64,000 nucleotides of DNA, from NCBI GenBank assembly GCA_965248075.1, contig CBDFIL010000003.1, positions 1,364,001-1,428,000 of the forward strand, read 5' to 3'. Positions 42,222 through 50,806 of this stretch are shown here, in pieces. The translations under genes were made by a program, and so were the position numbers. How positions within the stretch are numbered: position 1 is the stretch's first letter; each line of letters opens with the position of its first letter. The notes below the pieces were generated by a model. That model was not told where the DNA came from, did no database searches, and was given only the letters and a program-made list of their open reading frames with translations. This stretch comes from VXNE01 sp965248075. Lineage in GTDB: Bacteria; Pseudomonadota; Gammaproteobacteria; Pseudomonadales; Azotimanducaceae.

Positions 42222-43315
42222 CAGGCGGCCTCCCTGCGGAACCTGGGCATCACCTCGGCCGCGAACAGGCGCAGGCTTGCCAGCACCTTCTCCTGCGGGA
42301 TCATCTCCATTGCGTTCAGCAGGAAGTTGACCTGGTCGACGCCGAGCGACTCCCACTCCTTCATGACACCCACCAGGTAGTCCGGATCGCCGATCGCCAT
42401 GCCCTCGGGAATGCCGGCTGCCGCGCCCGGGTTGTCCTCGCTCCGGCGCCGGCCGCTACCGCCGGGCGCCAGGTTCGCGAGCAGTCCGTAGGCCCGGGTG
42501 GGGTACGCCTCCCGGGTGAACAGCAGGTGCGCGTTGGCCACCCTGAACGAACCGAGCATGGGTACGCCCAGCCGCGCCGCCGCGTCGATGTCCGGATCGC
42601 AGTAGAGGAAGTTCAGCGTCGCCACCTGATCGTTGACCGCGCCCACCGGATCGCAGTTCCGAATCCGTCGCCGATACTCGCCGAGGCGCCGCTCCTGCTC
42701 CCCGTAGCCGGCCGTGGCGACGCCGAGCGCGCCCAGCCCGCGATCCGCGGCGTCGAGTTCCGTCCCGGGCGAAGTGACCGTCACCCACATCGGCGGATGC
42801 GGATCCTGCAGCGGCTTCGGCAGGACGGCACGCTCCGGCATCGAGAAGCACACGCCGTCGTGCGAGAAACGCTCCTCGGTCCACATCTTCGGGATGGTCC
42901 GCACGAACTCGTCCCAGGTCTTCTTGGTCGTGTCCGGGTCCGCCTCGAAGCCGGCCAGCTCCGTCCACGTGGAGGAGCGAGCCGTACCGAATTCCAGCCG
43001 TCCGCCGGACAGGATGTCGAGAACCGCCGCGCGTTCCGCTACCCGTACGGGGTGATTCATCTCCGGAACGCACACCACGGCTCCATGTCCCACGCGAATG
43101 CGCGACGTGACAGCAGCGGCCGCGGTCAGAAACAGCTCCGGCGCCGAACAGTGCGAATACTCCTCCAGGAAGTGATGCTCCACCGCCCAGACGGTATCGA
43201 ACCCGACTTCATCCGCCACGCGGACCTGCTCGAGTGCGTTGTCGTACACCTGTTTCTCGATGCCGCCGCCAAACGGCCGCGGTACCGACAACTCGTAGAA
43301 AATCCCGAACTTCAC
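42221..43315 (-). CDS. LLM-class flavin-dependent monooxygenase
   Basis: A 364-residue luciferase-like protein starting KFGIFYELSVPRPF. It has the AVEHHFLEEYSHCSAPELFL segment typical of FMNH2-dependent alkanal/alkane-type monooxygenases, VGHGAVVCVPEMNHPVRVAE, and LSGGRLEFGTARSSTWTEL. It needs a flavin reductase partner, which is not seen nearby. The start is a GTG at 43315 that overlaps the MFS stop (GTGA), with GGGGAG about 10 nt upstream; longer frames shadow the MFS gene. It likely inserts oxygen into an aliphatic or terpenoid substrate handled by this operon. Confidence 0.88.
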   Translation of the reverse strand: MKFGIFYELSVPRPFGGGIEKQVYDNALEQVRVADEVGFDTVWAVEHHFLEEYSHCSAPELFLTAAAAVTSRIRVGHGAVVCVPEMNHPVRVAERAAVLDILSGGRLEFGTARSSTWTELAGFEADPDTTKKTWDEFVRTIPKMWTEERFSHDGVCFSMPERAVLPKPLQDPHPPMWVTVTSPGTELDAADRGLGALGVATAGYGEQERRLGEYRRRIRNCDPVGAVNDQVATLNFLYCDPDIDAAARLGVPMLGSFRVANAHLLFTREAYPTRAYGLLANLAPGGSGRRRSEDNPGAAAGIPEGMAIGDPDYLVGVMKEWESLGVDQVNFLLNAMEMIPQEKVLASLRLFAAEVMPRFRREAA

Positions 43316-44703
43316 GTCGTCGATCTCCCCTGTTCCGCGTGCGCCGCTCCGGCCTCCGGGCCCGTGTGGCCGTGTGGTTCTTCCCGCGCGTGCCCCCGGT
43401 CCATGCGGCGCAACTCCGGAAAGTAGACGCCAAGCAGCGCCATGCTGACCGCAAGCAGAATTGCGCTGCCGAGGATGGCCACTTCGATGCCGACGAACTC
43501 GGCCGCGGCGCTGATCGGAATGAGCCCGATGGGCGCGAGTCCGTGCGTCATCATCATGATGGCCATCACCCGCCCGCGGATCTCGGGTCGGACCGCCAGC
43601 TGCACGGCGCTCATGTTGAGCGATCCCATGAGCGAGCTGGCGAGGCCGACGAAGGCGCCGGCCAGCATCGCCGTCAGCAGGCCGTTCGACAGCGCGAAGG
43701 CCACGAGAAACACCGCCCAGACATACGCCGCCGCGAACATCACCGGGCCCTTGCGACGGATGTCTCCCAACCGCGCCAGAACCAGCGACCCGAACAGGGC
43801 TCCCACACCCATGGCAGTCATCAGCAGACCGAGGTCGTCCGGCCCACCGCCGATCACATCCGCGTTGAATGCCGGCATCAGGAACGTCGGCACGAAGCCG
43901 AAGGTCATCGGCACGAATCCCACGATCAGGAGTCCGAGGACAACGCGCTGGTCGCGCATGTAGCGGAATCCCTCGCGCAAGTCCGCGGCCACGGACGTGG
44001 CCCCGGTATGGGTCGGGTCTCCGCGGTAACGCAGCAGCGCGGTACAGGCGACGGAGACGAGCGAGAGTCCCGCGATGACGTAGAAGACGAGTCCGACGCC
44101 GGCCATGGACGCCGTATCGCCCGAAGCGAACAGGGCGATGAGTCCACCCGCCAGCGCCGGACCGAGAATGCGCGACAGGTTGAACGTCGCGCTCTGCAAC
44201 GCCATCGCGTTCACCACCCGCTCCTGTCCCACGATCTCCGGCGCAACCGAGAAGCGCGCCGGCATGCTGATCGACAGGACCGTGCCGTTGAAGAGACCGA
44301 ACCAGATGAAATGCCAGAAGGTGACGTCGCCGGCGTAGACGATCGTCGCGAGCAGGACCGTCGCGCCCGTGTTGAGCAGTTGCGACGTCACCATGATCGA
44401 CTTCTTGCGCATCCGGTCCGCGATGACCCCGCCGGCCAGCGAGAACAGGAACGTCGGCAGCATGAACGACAGCATCACCCAGGTCAGGGCAAGCGGCGAA
44501 CTGGTCATGTCGTAGATCAGCCAGCCACGCGCCACCATCTGCATCTGCATGGCGAAGGAGGCGGCGAGGCTCGACAGCCACAGGAAGCGGAAGTCGCGAA
44601 TCGCGAGGGACGTGAACATGCCCCGGCGCGGCAGCGGCACTCCCCGTGACGGGGCCCCCGCAAGCGGGACCGTGGCCGGAATGGTGTGGGCGCATCGGGG
44701 CAT
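43312..44703 (-). CDS. MFS transporter (EntS/MFS_3 type)
   Basis: A 463-residue membrane protein with about 12 hydrophobic helices. Characteristic motifs are FRFLWLSSLAASFAMQMQM, the GGVIADRMRKKSIM loop between helices 2 and 3, and FGLFNGTVLSISMPARFS. This is the MFS_3 group that includes the enterobactin exporter EntS and macrolide exporters, so efflux is more likely than uptake. The ATG at 44703 is my choice; an internal ATG at 44619 just before FTSLAIRDF is an alternative, and the extended frame to 44802 crosses a hairpin. It is the first gene of the MFS-LLM-ADC-like operon. Confidence 0.85.
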   Translation of the reverse strand: MPRCAHTIPATVPLAGAPSRGVPLPRRGMFTSLAIRDFRFLWLSSLAASFAMQMQMVARGWLIYDMTSSPLALTWVMLSFMLPTFLFSLAGGVIADRMRKKSIMVTSQLLNTGATVLLATIVYAGDVTFWHFIWFGLFNGTVLSISMPARFSVAPEIVGQERVVNAMALQSATFNLSRILGPALAGGLIALFASGDTASMAGVGLVFYVIAGLSLVSVACTALLRYRGDPTHTGATSVAADLREGFRYMRDQRVVLGLLIVGFVPMTFGFVPTFLMPAFNADVIGGGPDDLGLLMTAMGVGALFGSLVLARLGDIRRKGPVMFAAAYVWAVFLVAFALSNGLLTAMLAGAFVGLASSLMGSLNMSAVQLAVRPEIRGRVMAIMMMTHGLAPIGLIPISAAAEFVGIEVAILGSAILLAVSMALLGVYFPELRRMDRGHAREEPHGHTGPEAGAAHAEQGRSTT

Positions 44704-44794
44704 CAGGGAAGGGCGGCGGGCAAACCGGGGAATATAGCAGGTCAGGGTTGCCCACGCGCCCGTGGCCGGGTTGGCGCGGACCGCCAGGAAACCT

Positions 44795-44824
44795 CTGATC
44801 AAGCCGCTCCCTGGGCTTGATCAG
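44795..44824. repeat. Palindrome at the left flank of the IS nest
   Basis: CTGATCAAGCC (44795-44805) and GGCTTGATCAG (44814-44824) are perfect inverse copies with an 8-nt loop. The left arm lies in the phrase aaacctctgatcaag, which resembles terminal repeats of other IS families. It may be an IS scar or the promoter-side hairpin of the MFS operon. Confidence 0.5.
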
Positions 44825-46020
44825 GATCGCAAAACAGAAGCGCGGTTTTGTTTTGCTCACAAGTTCAATGGCTTACTCCAATGAACTTGGCGGCACATCC
44901 TAAGTACCCATCTGCGTAATTACGACAACGTATTGTTGACAGCCGAAAGGATCTTCGGATACGGTTGCCCGGAAAGCGTATCGGGGAACAATCATGCCGA
45001 GAAAAAGTCCTTTCGGGATCACGCTTACCGACGAGGAAGCACAAGTCCTGAAGCGGCGGGCGCAAAAATATACGTTGCCATATTGCCAGGTTCAACGGGC
45101 CCAGATGATCCTCTTGGCCGCACAAGGACTGCAGAACGATGAGATTGCCGCGCGGCTCAACACGCGGCGGGAGGTCGTCAGCCAGTGGCGGAAACGGTTT
45201 TTCCACGAACGTCTGCCAGGACTTGAGGAGCGCCCCCGGCCCGGACGCCCCCGGGCTTTTCCCCCCGGAGGTGGTCGTGCAGGTCAAGGCGCTGGCATGT
45301 GAGTTGCCAGCCAATCTGGGACTTCCGTTGTCGCGCATGAGCATCGCGGATGTGGCGCGCGAAGTTCGCCGCGCCGGTATCGTCGTCAGCATCAGCGACA
45401 AGACCGTTTGGCGCTGGCTGCACGAGGACGCCATCCGGCCGTGGCAGCACCGCTGCTGGATCTTCCCGCGTGACCCGGACTTCAGGGTCAAGGCGGGGCG
45501 AATCCTGGATCTCTACGAAGGGCACTGGAACGGAATCCCCCTGCGCGACGACGAGTTCGTCATCTCAACAGACGAGAAGACCAGTATCCAGGCTCGCCAG
45601 CGTACCCACGGGTCTCTGCCGACCGCTCCCCGCCAAGCCATGCGCACCGAACATGAGTACGTGCGTCGGGGGGCATGGGCCTACCTGGCCGCCTGGGATG
45701 TGCGGCGGGCCAAAATCCATGGGATCTGCGAACACAAAACCGGCATCGCACCATTCGGCCGCCTCCTGCAACAAGTGATGACGCAAGAACCCTATCGCTC
45801 CGCTCGGCGGGTGTTCTGGACCATGGATAACGGCTCCTCCCACCGCGGCCAAGCCTGTATCGATCGTATCAGGGAGCAATGGCCGACCATCGTTCCGGTC
45901 CACACGCCCGTGCACGCCAGTTGGCTGAATCAAGTGGAGATCTACTTCTCCATCCTTCAGCGCAAGGCCTTGACACCCAACGACTTCCCTTCCCTCGAAG
46001 CCCTCCAGGAGCGGTTGCTG

Positions 46021-47410
46021 GAGCTATTGTCAAATCTGGTGTACGGCGGGTTGGTCATGCGACGGCCCTGCTGTCCTCGGTGACCTCGATGCCGTCGTTG
46101 AACTTGACCCCCTCGATCACTTTGCCGAGCTGCCGGAAGCCGCGTAGTCGTCGCCAGGACTTCTCGGCGCTCATGCCCATCTTGTAGATCATCGAGAGCA
46201 TCGTCCGGCGCGTGACGCAGCCCTTCGCCCGCGAGCTCCGATGGCGGATGGTGGCGAACGCCGACTCGATCACGTTGGTCGTGCGCAGATGCGTCCAGTG
46301 CGCGGCGGGGAAGTCGTAGAAGGCCAGCAGCTGCTCGCGATCACGCGCCAGGCACGCGGTGGCCTTGGGGTACTTGTCTTCGTAGCGTTCGATCCAGTCG
46401 TCGAACGCGCGCTCGGCCTGGGCCCGGGTCTCGGCCATCCAGATCTCCTGCAGGCCCTGCTTCGCCTTCGCCTGGCCCGACTTGGGGAAGTAGTTGAGGA
46501 CGTTACCGGACTTGTGCATCCAGCAGCGCTGGCTGCGGGTCTGCGGATAGACCTCCGACAGCGCCGACCAGAAGCCCAGCGCGCCGTCGCCCACCGCCAG
46601 CTTCGCCGGCCGCGTGAAGCCGCGCTGCTGCATGCCCAGCAGCACTTCCCGCCAGCTCTGCGTGGACTCCCGAACCCCGTCCTCGATGGCCAGGAAATGC
46701 TTGTCGCCACGGGCGTTTACGCCGATCACCACCAGCACGCACAGGCGCCCATCGTCACCGCGCAGGCCACTGTGGATACCGTCCGCCCAGACGTACACCC
46801 AGTCGTCGGCAAGATCGCGCCGGCACCACTCCCGATACTCCTCGTCCCACACCCGCTTGAGGCGGCTCACCACGTTCGCCGACAACCCGCGGGCCGCTTC
46901 CTCACCCACCAGCGCCGACACCGCCGCGCGCATCTGACCCGTCGATACGCCGTGCAGGTACAGCCACGGAACCGCCGCATCGACGCTCGCGCTACGGCGC
47001 ACGTACGGCGGCACCAGCGATGAGCGGAACGGCTCCTGCGATCCCGACCGGCTGCGCGCCTTCGGCACCCGAACGTCCACTGCGCCGATCCCCGTCAGAA
47101 TCTGCCGTTCCGGAAGATGACCGTTGCGCACCATCCGCCGCCGACCGTCTGGCAACTTCTCTTCCTCGAACGCCGACAGATACTCCCCGAACTCCGCCGA
47201 CACCGCCGCCTCGATCAGCCGCCGCGCGCCAGCGCGAAGAAGATCCGTGAGCGGATCGGAAACCGATGCTGGCGCCGCCAGCGAAACCACTTTATCGTTG
47301 CCCATGTGCGGTGTGCTCCTCTTGCTGAAACCGTGAATTCGCAACTCCGATTTCAGCAGAGACACGCCGCACGACTCAACTCATCCGTACACCACTTTCG
47401 ACCATAGCTC
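46021..47410 (-). mobile_element. IS256-family insertion sequence with 9-bp target duplication
   Basis: The element is 1390 bp. Its ends begin GAGCTATTGTC on the left and, inverted, GAGCTATGGTC on the right; 22 of the first 26 bases match, ending in TGGTGTACGG on both. It is flanked by CGGTTGCTG on both sides (46012-46020 and 47411-47419), an exact 9-bp target duplication that fits the 8-9 bp of IS256. It lies inside the IS630-type transposase gene. Intact flanks and an intact transposase suggest a recent insertion. Confidence 0.92.
46055..47305 (-). CDS. IS256-family (mutator-type) transposase
   Basis: A protein of 416 residues from the ATG at 47305 (a GTG at 47365 would add 20). The family hallmarks are present: GRRRMVRNGHLPER, the first Asp in VYVWADGIHSGLR, VIGVNARGDKHFLAIEDG, the second Asp in LAVGDGALGFW, the CWMHKSGNVLNYFPKS block, and the catalytic Glu in TTNVIESAFATIRHRS. 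No frameshift or stop is seen, so the enzyme is probably active. It fills almost the whole element; the stop is only 34 bp from the terminal repeat. Confidence 0.93.
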   Translation of the reverse strand: MGNDKVVSLAAPASVSDPLTDLLRAGARRLIEAAVSAEFGEYLSAFEEEKLPDGRRRMVRNGHLPERQILTGIGAVDVRVPKARSRSGSQEPFRSSLVPPYVRRSASVDAAVPWLYLHGVSTGQMRAAVSALVGEEAARGLSANVVSRLKRVWDEEYREWCRRDLADDWVYVWADGIHSGLRGDDGRLCVLVVIGVNARGDKHFLAIEDGVRESTQSWREVLLGMQQRGFTRPAKLAVGDGALGFWSALSEVYPQTRSQRCWMHKSGNVLNYFPKSGQAKAKQGLQEIWMAETRAQAERAFDDWIERYEDKYPKATACLARDREQLLAFYDFPAAHWTHLRTTNVIESAFATIRHRSSRAKGCVTRRTMLSMIYKMGMSAEKSWRRLRGFRQLGKVIEGVKFNDGIEVTEDSRAVA

Positions 47411-47592
47411 CGGTTGCTGGGCTTCGCCCGTTACTACGAAGCCATTGCCCAACCCTTCCAGTGGAAGTTCACCCGTAAGGACCTCGACTCGTTGCTGCAT
47501 CGCATTGATCGCGCCCATGCCAGCGAATAGCCCTTACTCGCAGCCGCGTAGAATACGTGTCCGAACTTATGACCCACGGGTACTAAGTGCCG

Positions 47593-47626
47593 CTAGGGAA
47601 GCTCTGATAAATCAGAGCTTCCCTAG
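47593..47626. repeat. 34-bp perfect palindrome at the IS630/IS1380 junction
   Basis: CTAGGGAAGCTCTGAT and ATCAGAGCTTCCCTAG are exact 16-bp inverse arms with a 2-nt centre. The right arm ends inside the first bases of the IS1380 terminal repeat, and the left arm starts where the IS630 copy ends. It could be a transcription terminator or the relic of an excised element. Confidence 0.7.
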
Positions 47627-49385
47627 CCCGCATTTCTCACCAAGGGGGTTGAACAAAGGCCGCGTTCTGGGCGTAAATGTATGTTGGAACAAGCATTTAC
47701 GGACACCGGAGACGCGGCCTTATGGGAACGGAGTGTAGCGCATCGCAACTGAAGTTTGGAGGTCTTGGAAAGCGCGCGGTGGTGGGTGTTTTCGATGGCG
47801 GCGAGATTGCGACGGACGGCGGCGGGCTGGCGTTGCGGGAGTTGGAGGAACGGGTCGGGATACTGAAGCGTCTGGGTGAGTGTTTTTCGGACCACCGCGA
47901 TCCACGGCGCATCGAGCATCGCGTGGAGACGTTGGTGAAGCAGCGCGTGCTGGGCATCTGTCTGGGGTACGAGGATCTGAACGATCACGACGAGTTGTGC
48001 CGAGACCGGCTGCTGGCGCTGCTGTGCGATTGCGAGGATGTGGTGGGCGCACGTCGCCAGCGGGAGACGGACCGCGGCAAGCCGCTGGCTGGCAAGAGCA
48101 CGCTGAACCGGTTGGAACTGACGCTGGCGGCGGACGCCGCGGCGCATCGCTACAAGAAGATCGTGGCGGACATGGCGGCGATGGACGGGTTGCTGGTGGA
48201 GACGTTCCTGGAGGCGCACGAGACGCCGCCGGCGCGCATTGTGCTGGATGTCGACGCCACCGACGACACCTTGCACGGTATGCAGGAAGGGCGCCATTTC
48301 CACGGTCATTACGACAGCTACTGCTACCTGCCGCTCTATGTCTTCTGCGGCGAGCACCTGCTGTGCGCGCGGCTGCGCTCGGCGTCGGTCGACGGCGCGG
48401 CGGGCACGGTTGCGGAACTCGACCGGATCGTCGCGTCGATCCGCGCGCGCTGGCCGGCGACGCGCGTCGTGGTGCGCGGCGACGGCGGCTTTTGCCGCGA
48501 GGACCTCATGGCGTGGTGCGAGGCGTGCGGCGTGGATTACGTACTCGGGCTGCCGGTCAACCCGCGCTTGACGGGCATGGTCGCGGCGACGCTGTACGAG
48601 ACGCGCGTCATGGCCGAAATGACGGGCGAGACGACGCGGCGCTTCGACGCGCTGCGCTACGCGGCGCGCAGTTGGTCGCGGTCGCGGCGCGTGGTGGCGC
48701 GCGTGGAGCACTCCGCGCTCGGCCCCAACCCGCGCTTCGTGGTGACCAACATCGCGACCGAGGCGATGGACGAACAGACCCTGTACGAGAAGCTCTACTG
48801 TGCGCGCGGCGACATGGAGAACCGCATCAAGGAACAGCAACTCGACCTGTTCGCCGACCGTACCAGCACGGCCACGATGCACGCCAACCAACTGCGCCTG
48901 TACTTCGCCTCGTTCGCCTATGTGCTGATGCAGACGCTGCGTCGCGTCGGACTCGCCGGAACGCGGCTGGCCAAGGCGCAGTGCGGCACGATTCGCGACA
49001 AGCTGCTCAAGGTCGGCGTGCGGGTGCGCGTCAGCGTGCGCCGCATCAAGTTGTCCTTCTCCGAGTCCTGGCCGCGCGCCGCACTGTTCCGACAGATTCT
49101 GTACAACCTCCAGGCCATGCCATTGCGTTGTTGACGCAACGCTCGGTTCTCCGACTTTTCGCCGCCACTGGCATCTCGCCAGCGGTTGTACCTGTCCGGC
49201 AACCTTGGCGGCGCCCAGGTCAGCACCCCAATGACCCTTGGCGCCACCCGAATTCCCCTTTTTTCGCCCCTTTGCACGCCAACCCACCGGCTGTGAACGC
49301 AATATCACGAATTCCCCATACATTCGCCGTCCGTTCCGGCGTCGTTCGGGCATCATTCGTCGCATTGGTGAGAAATGCGGGCTAG
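47623..49385 (+). mobile_element. IS1380-family insertion sequence
   Basis: The terminal repeats are identical 21-bp inverse copies starting CTAGCCCGCATTTCTCACC: left 47623-47643, right (inverted) 49365-49385. Together with an intact IS1380 transposase they define a 1763-bp element, about the family size. I find no direct target duplication: the left flank reads cttcc and the right flank cgggg. One flank may have been rearranged after insertion. Confidence 0.88.
47722..49134 (+). CDS. IS1380-family transposase
   Basis: A protein of 470 residues starting MGTECSASQLKFG, the usual IS1380 N-terminus. The DDE residues appear as D in VLDVDATDD, D in VVVRGDGGFCRE, and E in GDMENRIKEQQLDLF. The length is normal and there is no interruption. 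A longer frame from 47677 overlaps the terminal region and lacks a ribosome site. The 230 nt after the stop lead to the right terminal repeat and hold no other gene. Confidence 0.93.
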   Translation: MGTECSASQLKFGGLGKRAVVGVFDGGEIATDGGGLALRELEERVGILKRLGECFSDHRDPRRIEHRVETLVKQRVLGICLGYEDLNDHDELCRDRLLALLCDCEDVVGARRQRETDRGKPLAGKSTLNRLELTLAADAAAHRYKKIVADMAAMDGLLVETFLEAHETPPARIVLDVDATDDTLHGMQEGRHFHGHYDSYCYLPLYVFCGEHLLCARLRSASVDGAAGTVAELDRIVASIRARWPATRVVVRGDGGFCREDLMAWCEACGVDYVLGLPVNPRLTGMVAATLYETRVMAEMTGETTRRFDALRYAARSWSRSRRVVARVEHSALGPNPRFVVTNIATEAMDEQTLYEKLYCARGDMENRIKEQQLDLFADRTSTATMHANQLRLYFASFAYVLMQTLRRVGLAGTRLAKAQCGTIRDKLLKVGVRVRVSVRRIKLSFSESWPRAALFRQILYNLQAMPLRC

Positions 49386-49451
49386 CGGGGTCTCCCAGGC
49401 GCCCGAAGTCTCCTCGCTGAACGGCGCTTCCGGGCCAGGAAGCCCGACCGC

Positions 49452-50687
49452 TCAGCCGGTCGTCAGCGCTGCCACTTCCGGCTGGCCGCGGTACCGCTCC
49501 GGAACCGGAAAACCGAACACCCGTACCGCGTTGAGCCCGAGGATCTTCGCCCGCTCGGCGTCGGAGAGTTGCCCCATCGTGCGCTCAATGGCCTCCGCCG
49601 AGTGCGGCCACGTACCCTCGTGATGCGGGAAGTCGTTGGCCCACATGAAGTTGTCCACGAGGCCGTGTTCGCGCGCGAGGTCGAGCCCCGCCTTGTCCTC
49701 CTGGAACGTCGCGAAACCGTGCCGCCTGAAGTACTCGCTCGGCAGCATCTCGAGCTTCGGACGGACGAACATGTGGTGCTTCAGATAGGCCTCGTCCATG
49801 GCCTCGATCGCCCAGGCGACCCAGCCGATGCCGGCCTCGACGCTGCCGAAGCGCAGGCCGGGGAACCTCGCGAGCACGCCCGAGGCGCACATGTTCGCGA
49901 GCGGCTCCATCGTCGGCGCCAGGGAGTGGACCGCGTAGTTGATGACCGCGCCGCCGTTGCCCCGTGACGTACGCGGATCGCGCCCGGTGGAGACGTGAAA
50001 CGTGATGGGGAGATCCACCTCCTCGATCACCGACCAGAGCGGGTCGAACTCCGGCAGGTTGTAGTTCAGCGCCGCGTGGTCCGGCGCGCCCCACACCGGC
50101 TTGCAGGGCAGGGACAGTCCGCGAAAACCCAGCGCGGCGCAACGCTTGATTTCCGCGATCGCGGCGTCCATGTCCGCCGGGGCCACGCAGGCCATCGGCG
50201 ACAGCCGGTCATTATAGTCCCCGAACGTCTCCCACGCCCAGTCGTTGTAGACCCGGCACATGGCCTGGCTGAAGGCCGCGTCCGGCGTCGCCCAGATGGT
50301 GAGGCCCTTGTTCGGGAACAGGATCTCGGCGTCGACGCCGTCGAGGGCCAGATCCGCGATGCGCTCCCCGGGCGTCTTGCCCGCTCCGTTGCGCAAGCCG
50401 TCCTCGCCGTTGAACTCGATGTTGCGCAGTCGCACCGGACGGAAGCCCTCCGACTTCTGGTACTTCTTGCCGTCCGACCCGGTCGTCATCGTGGGCAGGC
50501 GATCCCGGTACTTCCGGTCGATGCGGGTCAGCCACAGGTCCGCCGGCTCCTGCACGTGGCCGTCCGTCGACACCATGAAGAACTTGTTCGGGTCGTCCGG
50601 GCGTGCGGTGCGCAACCATCCCTCGGGGCCGGGTGTCTCGAGCCGCCACACGTTGTTCTCATCCGGAGCGGGAACCGTTCTCGTCAT
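49452..50687 (-). CDS. Amidohydrolase family 2 protein
   Basis: A 411-residue metal-dependent hydrolase. After a 36-residue lead come STDGHVQEPADLW (first metal motif), FPNKGLTIWATPD, ITFHVSTGRDP (His) and FMWANDFPHHEGTWPHS (late Asp). The overall arrangement matches the large, poorly characterised amidohydrolase 2 group abundant in environmental bacteria that degrade aromatics and terpenoids. The ATG at 50687 fits the domain start; longer frames have no support. It is divergent from a broken symporter gene. Its resemblance to the window-edge protein at 1-1051 (late motif Asp-Phe/Tyr-Pro-His-x-Glu-Gly-Thr-Trp) is notable. Confidence 0.87.
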   Translation of the reverse strand: MTRTVPAPDENNVWRLETPGPEGWLRTARPDDPNKFFMVSTDGHVQEPADLWLTRIDRKYRDRLPTMTTGSDGKKYQKSEGFRPVRLRNIEFNGEDGLRNGAGKTPGERIADLALDGVDAEILFPNKGLTIWATPDAAFSQAMCRVYNDWAWETFGDYNDRLSPMACVAPADMDAAIAEIKRCAALGFRGLSLPCKPVWGAPDHAALNYNLPEFDPLWSVIEEVDLPITFHVSTGRDPRTSRGNGGAVINYAVHSLAPTMEPLANMCASGVLARFPGLRFGSVEAGIGWVAWAIEAMDEAYLKHHMFVRPKLEMLPSEYFRRHGFATFQEDKAGLDLAREHGLVDNFMWANDFPHHEGTWPHSAEAIERTMGQLSDAERAKILGLNAVRVFGFPVPERYRGQPEVAALTTG

Positions 50688-50806
50688 CTCATGCCACCTG
50701 CGAACGCCTGTCGCCGACCATGTTATTGCATCGGCCGCAGCAGCACATACGCGGCGCGGGCTCGTTGGCGTGGCCGCTGCTGGGTCTTGGGGTAGCCTGC
50801 CCCGCC

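Larger units (their letters stand above)
44994..47530 (+). pseudogene. IS630-family transposase, frameshifted and split by IS256
   Basis: The N-terminal frame (44994 on) encodes MPRKSPFGITLTDEEAQ and helix-turn-helix, reaching GRPRAFPP. At a C6 run (45261-45266) a +1 shift is needed to continue with EVVVQVKALACELP. The DDE residues follow: D in ISTDEKTS, D in TMDNGSSH, E in HASWLNQVEIYFS. At 46020 the gene is cut by the IS256 element. It resumes at 47420 with GFARYYEAIAQPFQWKF and ends at a TAG at 47528-47530. Removing the IS256 element and one 9-bp repeat joins the halves exactly in frame (ERLL-GFARYY). The frameshift could be programmed or mutational. The insertion surely kills this copy. 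Confidence 0.88.
44890..47593 (+). mobile_element. IS630-family insertion sequence, copy 2, interrupted by IS256
   Basis: The ends are GCGGCACATCC...AGTACCC on the left (44890 on) and, inverted, GCGGCACTT...AGTACCC on the right (ending 47593, followed by TA). Between them are the two halves of an IS630-type transposase gene separated by a 1390-bp IS256-type element. Without the insertion and one copy of its target duplication the element would be about 1.3 kb, a normal IS630 size. It is not closely related to IS630 copy 1. Confidence 0.7.

Noticed and set aside
42221..44860. An 879-residue fusion of an LLM enzyme to an upstream extension
   Set aside because: The upstream half is a shadow of the MFS transporter. 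A GTG at 43315 overlapping the MFS stop gives a normal 364-residue LLM protein.
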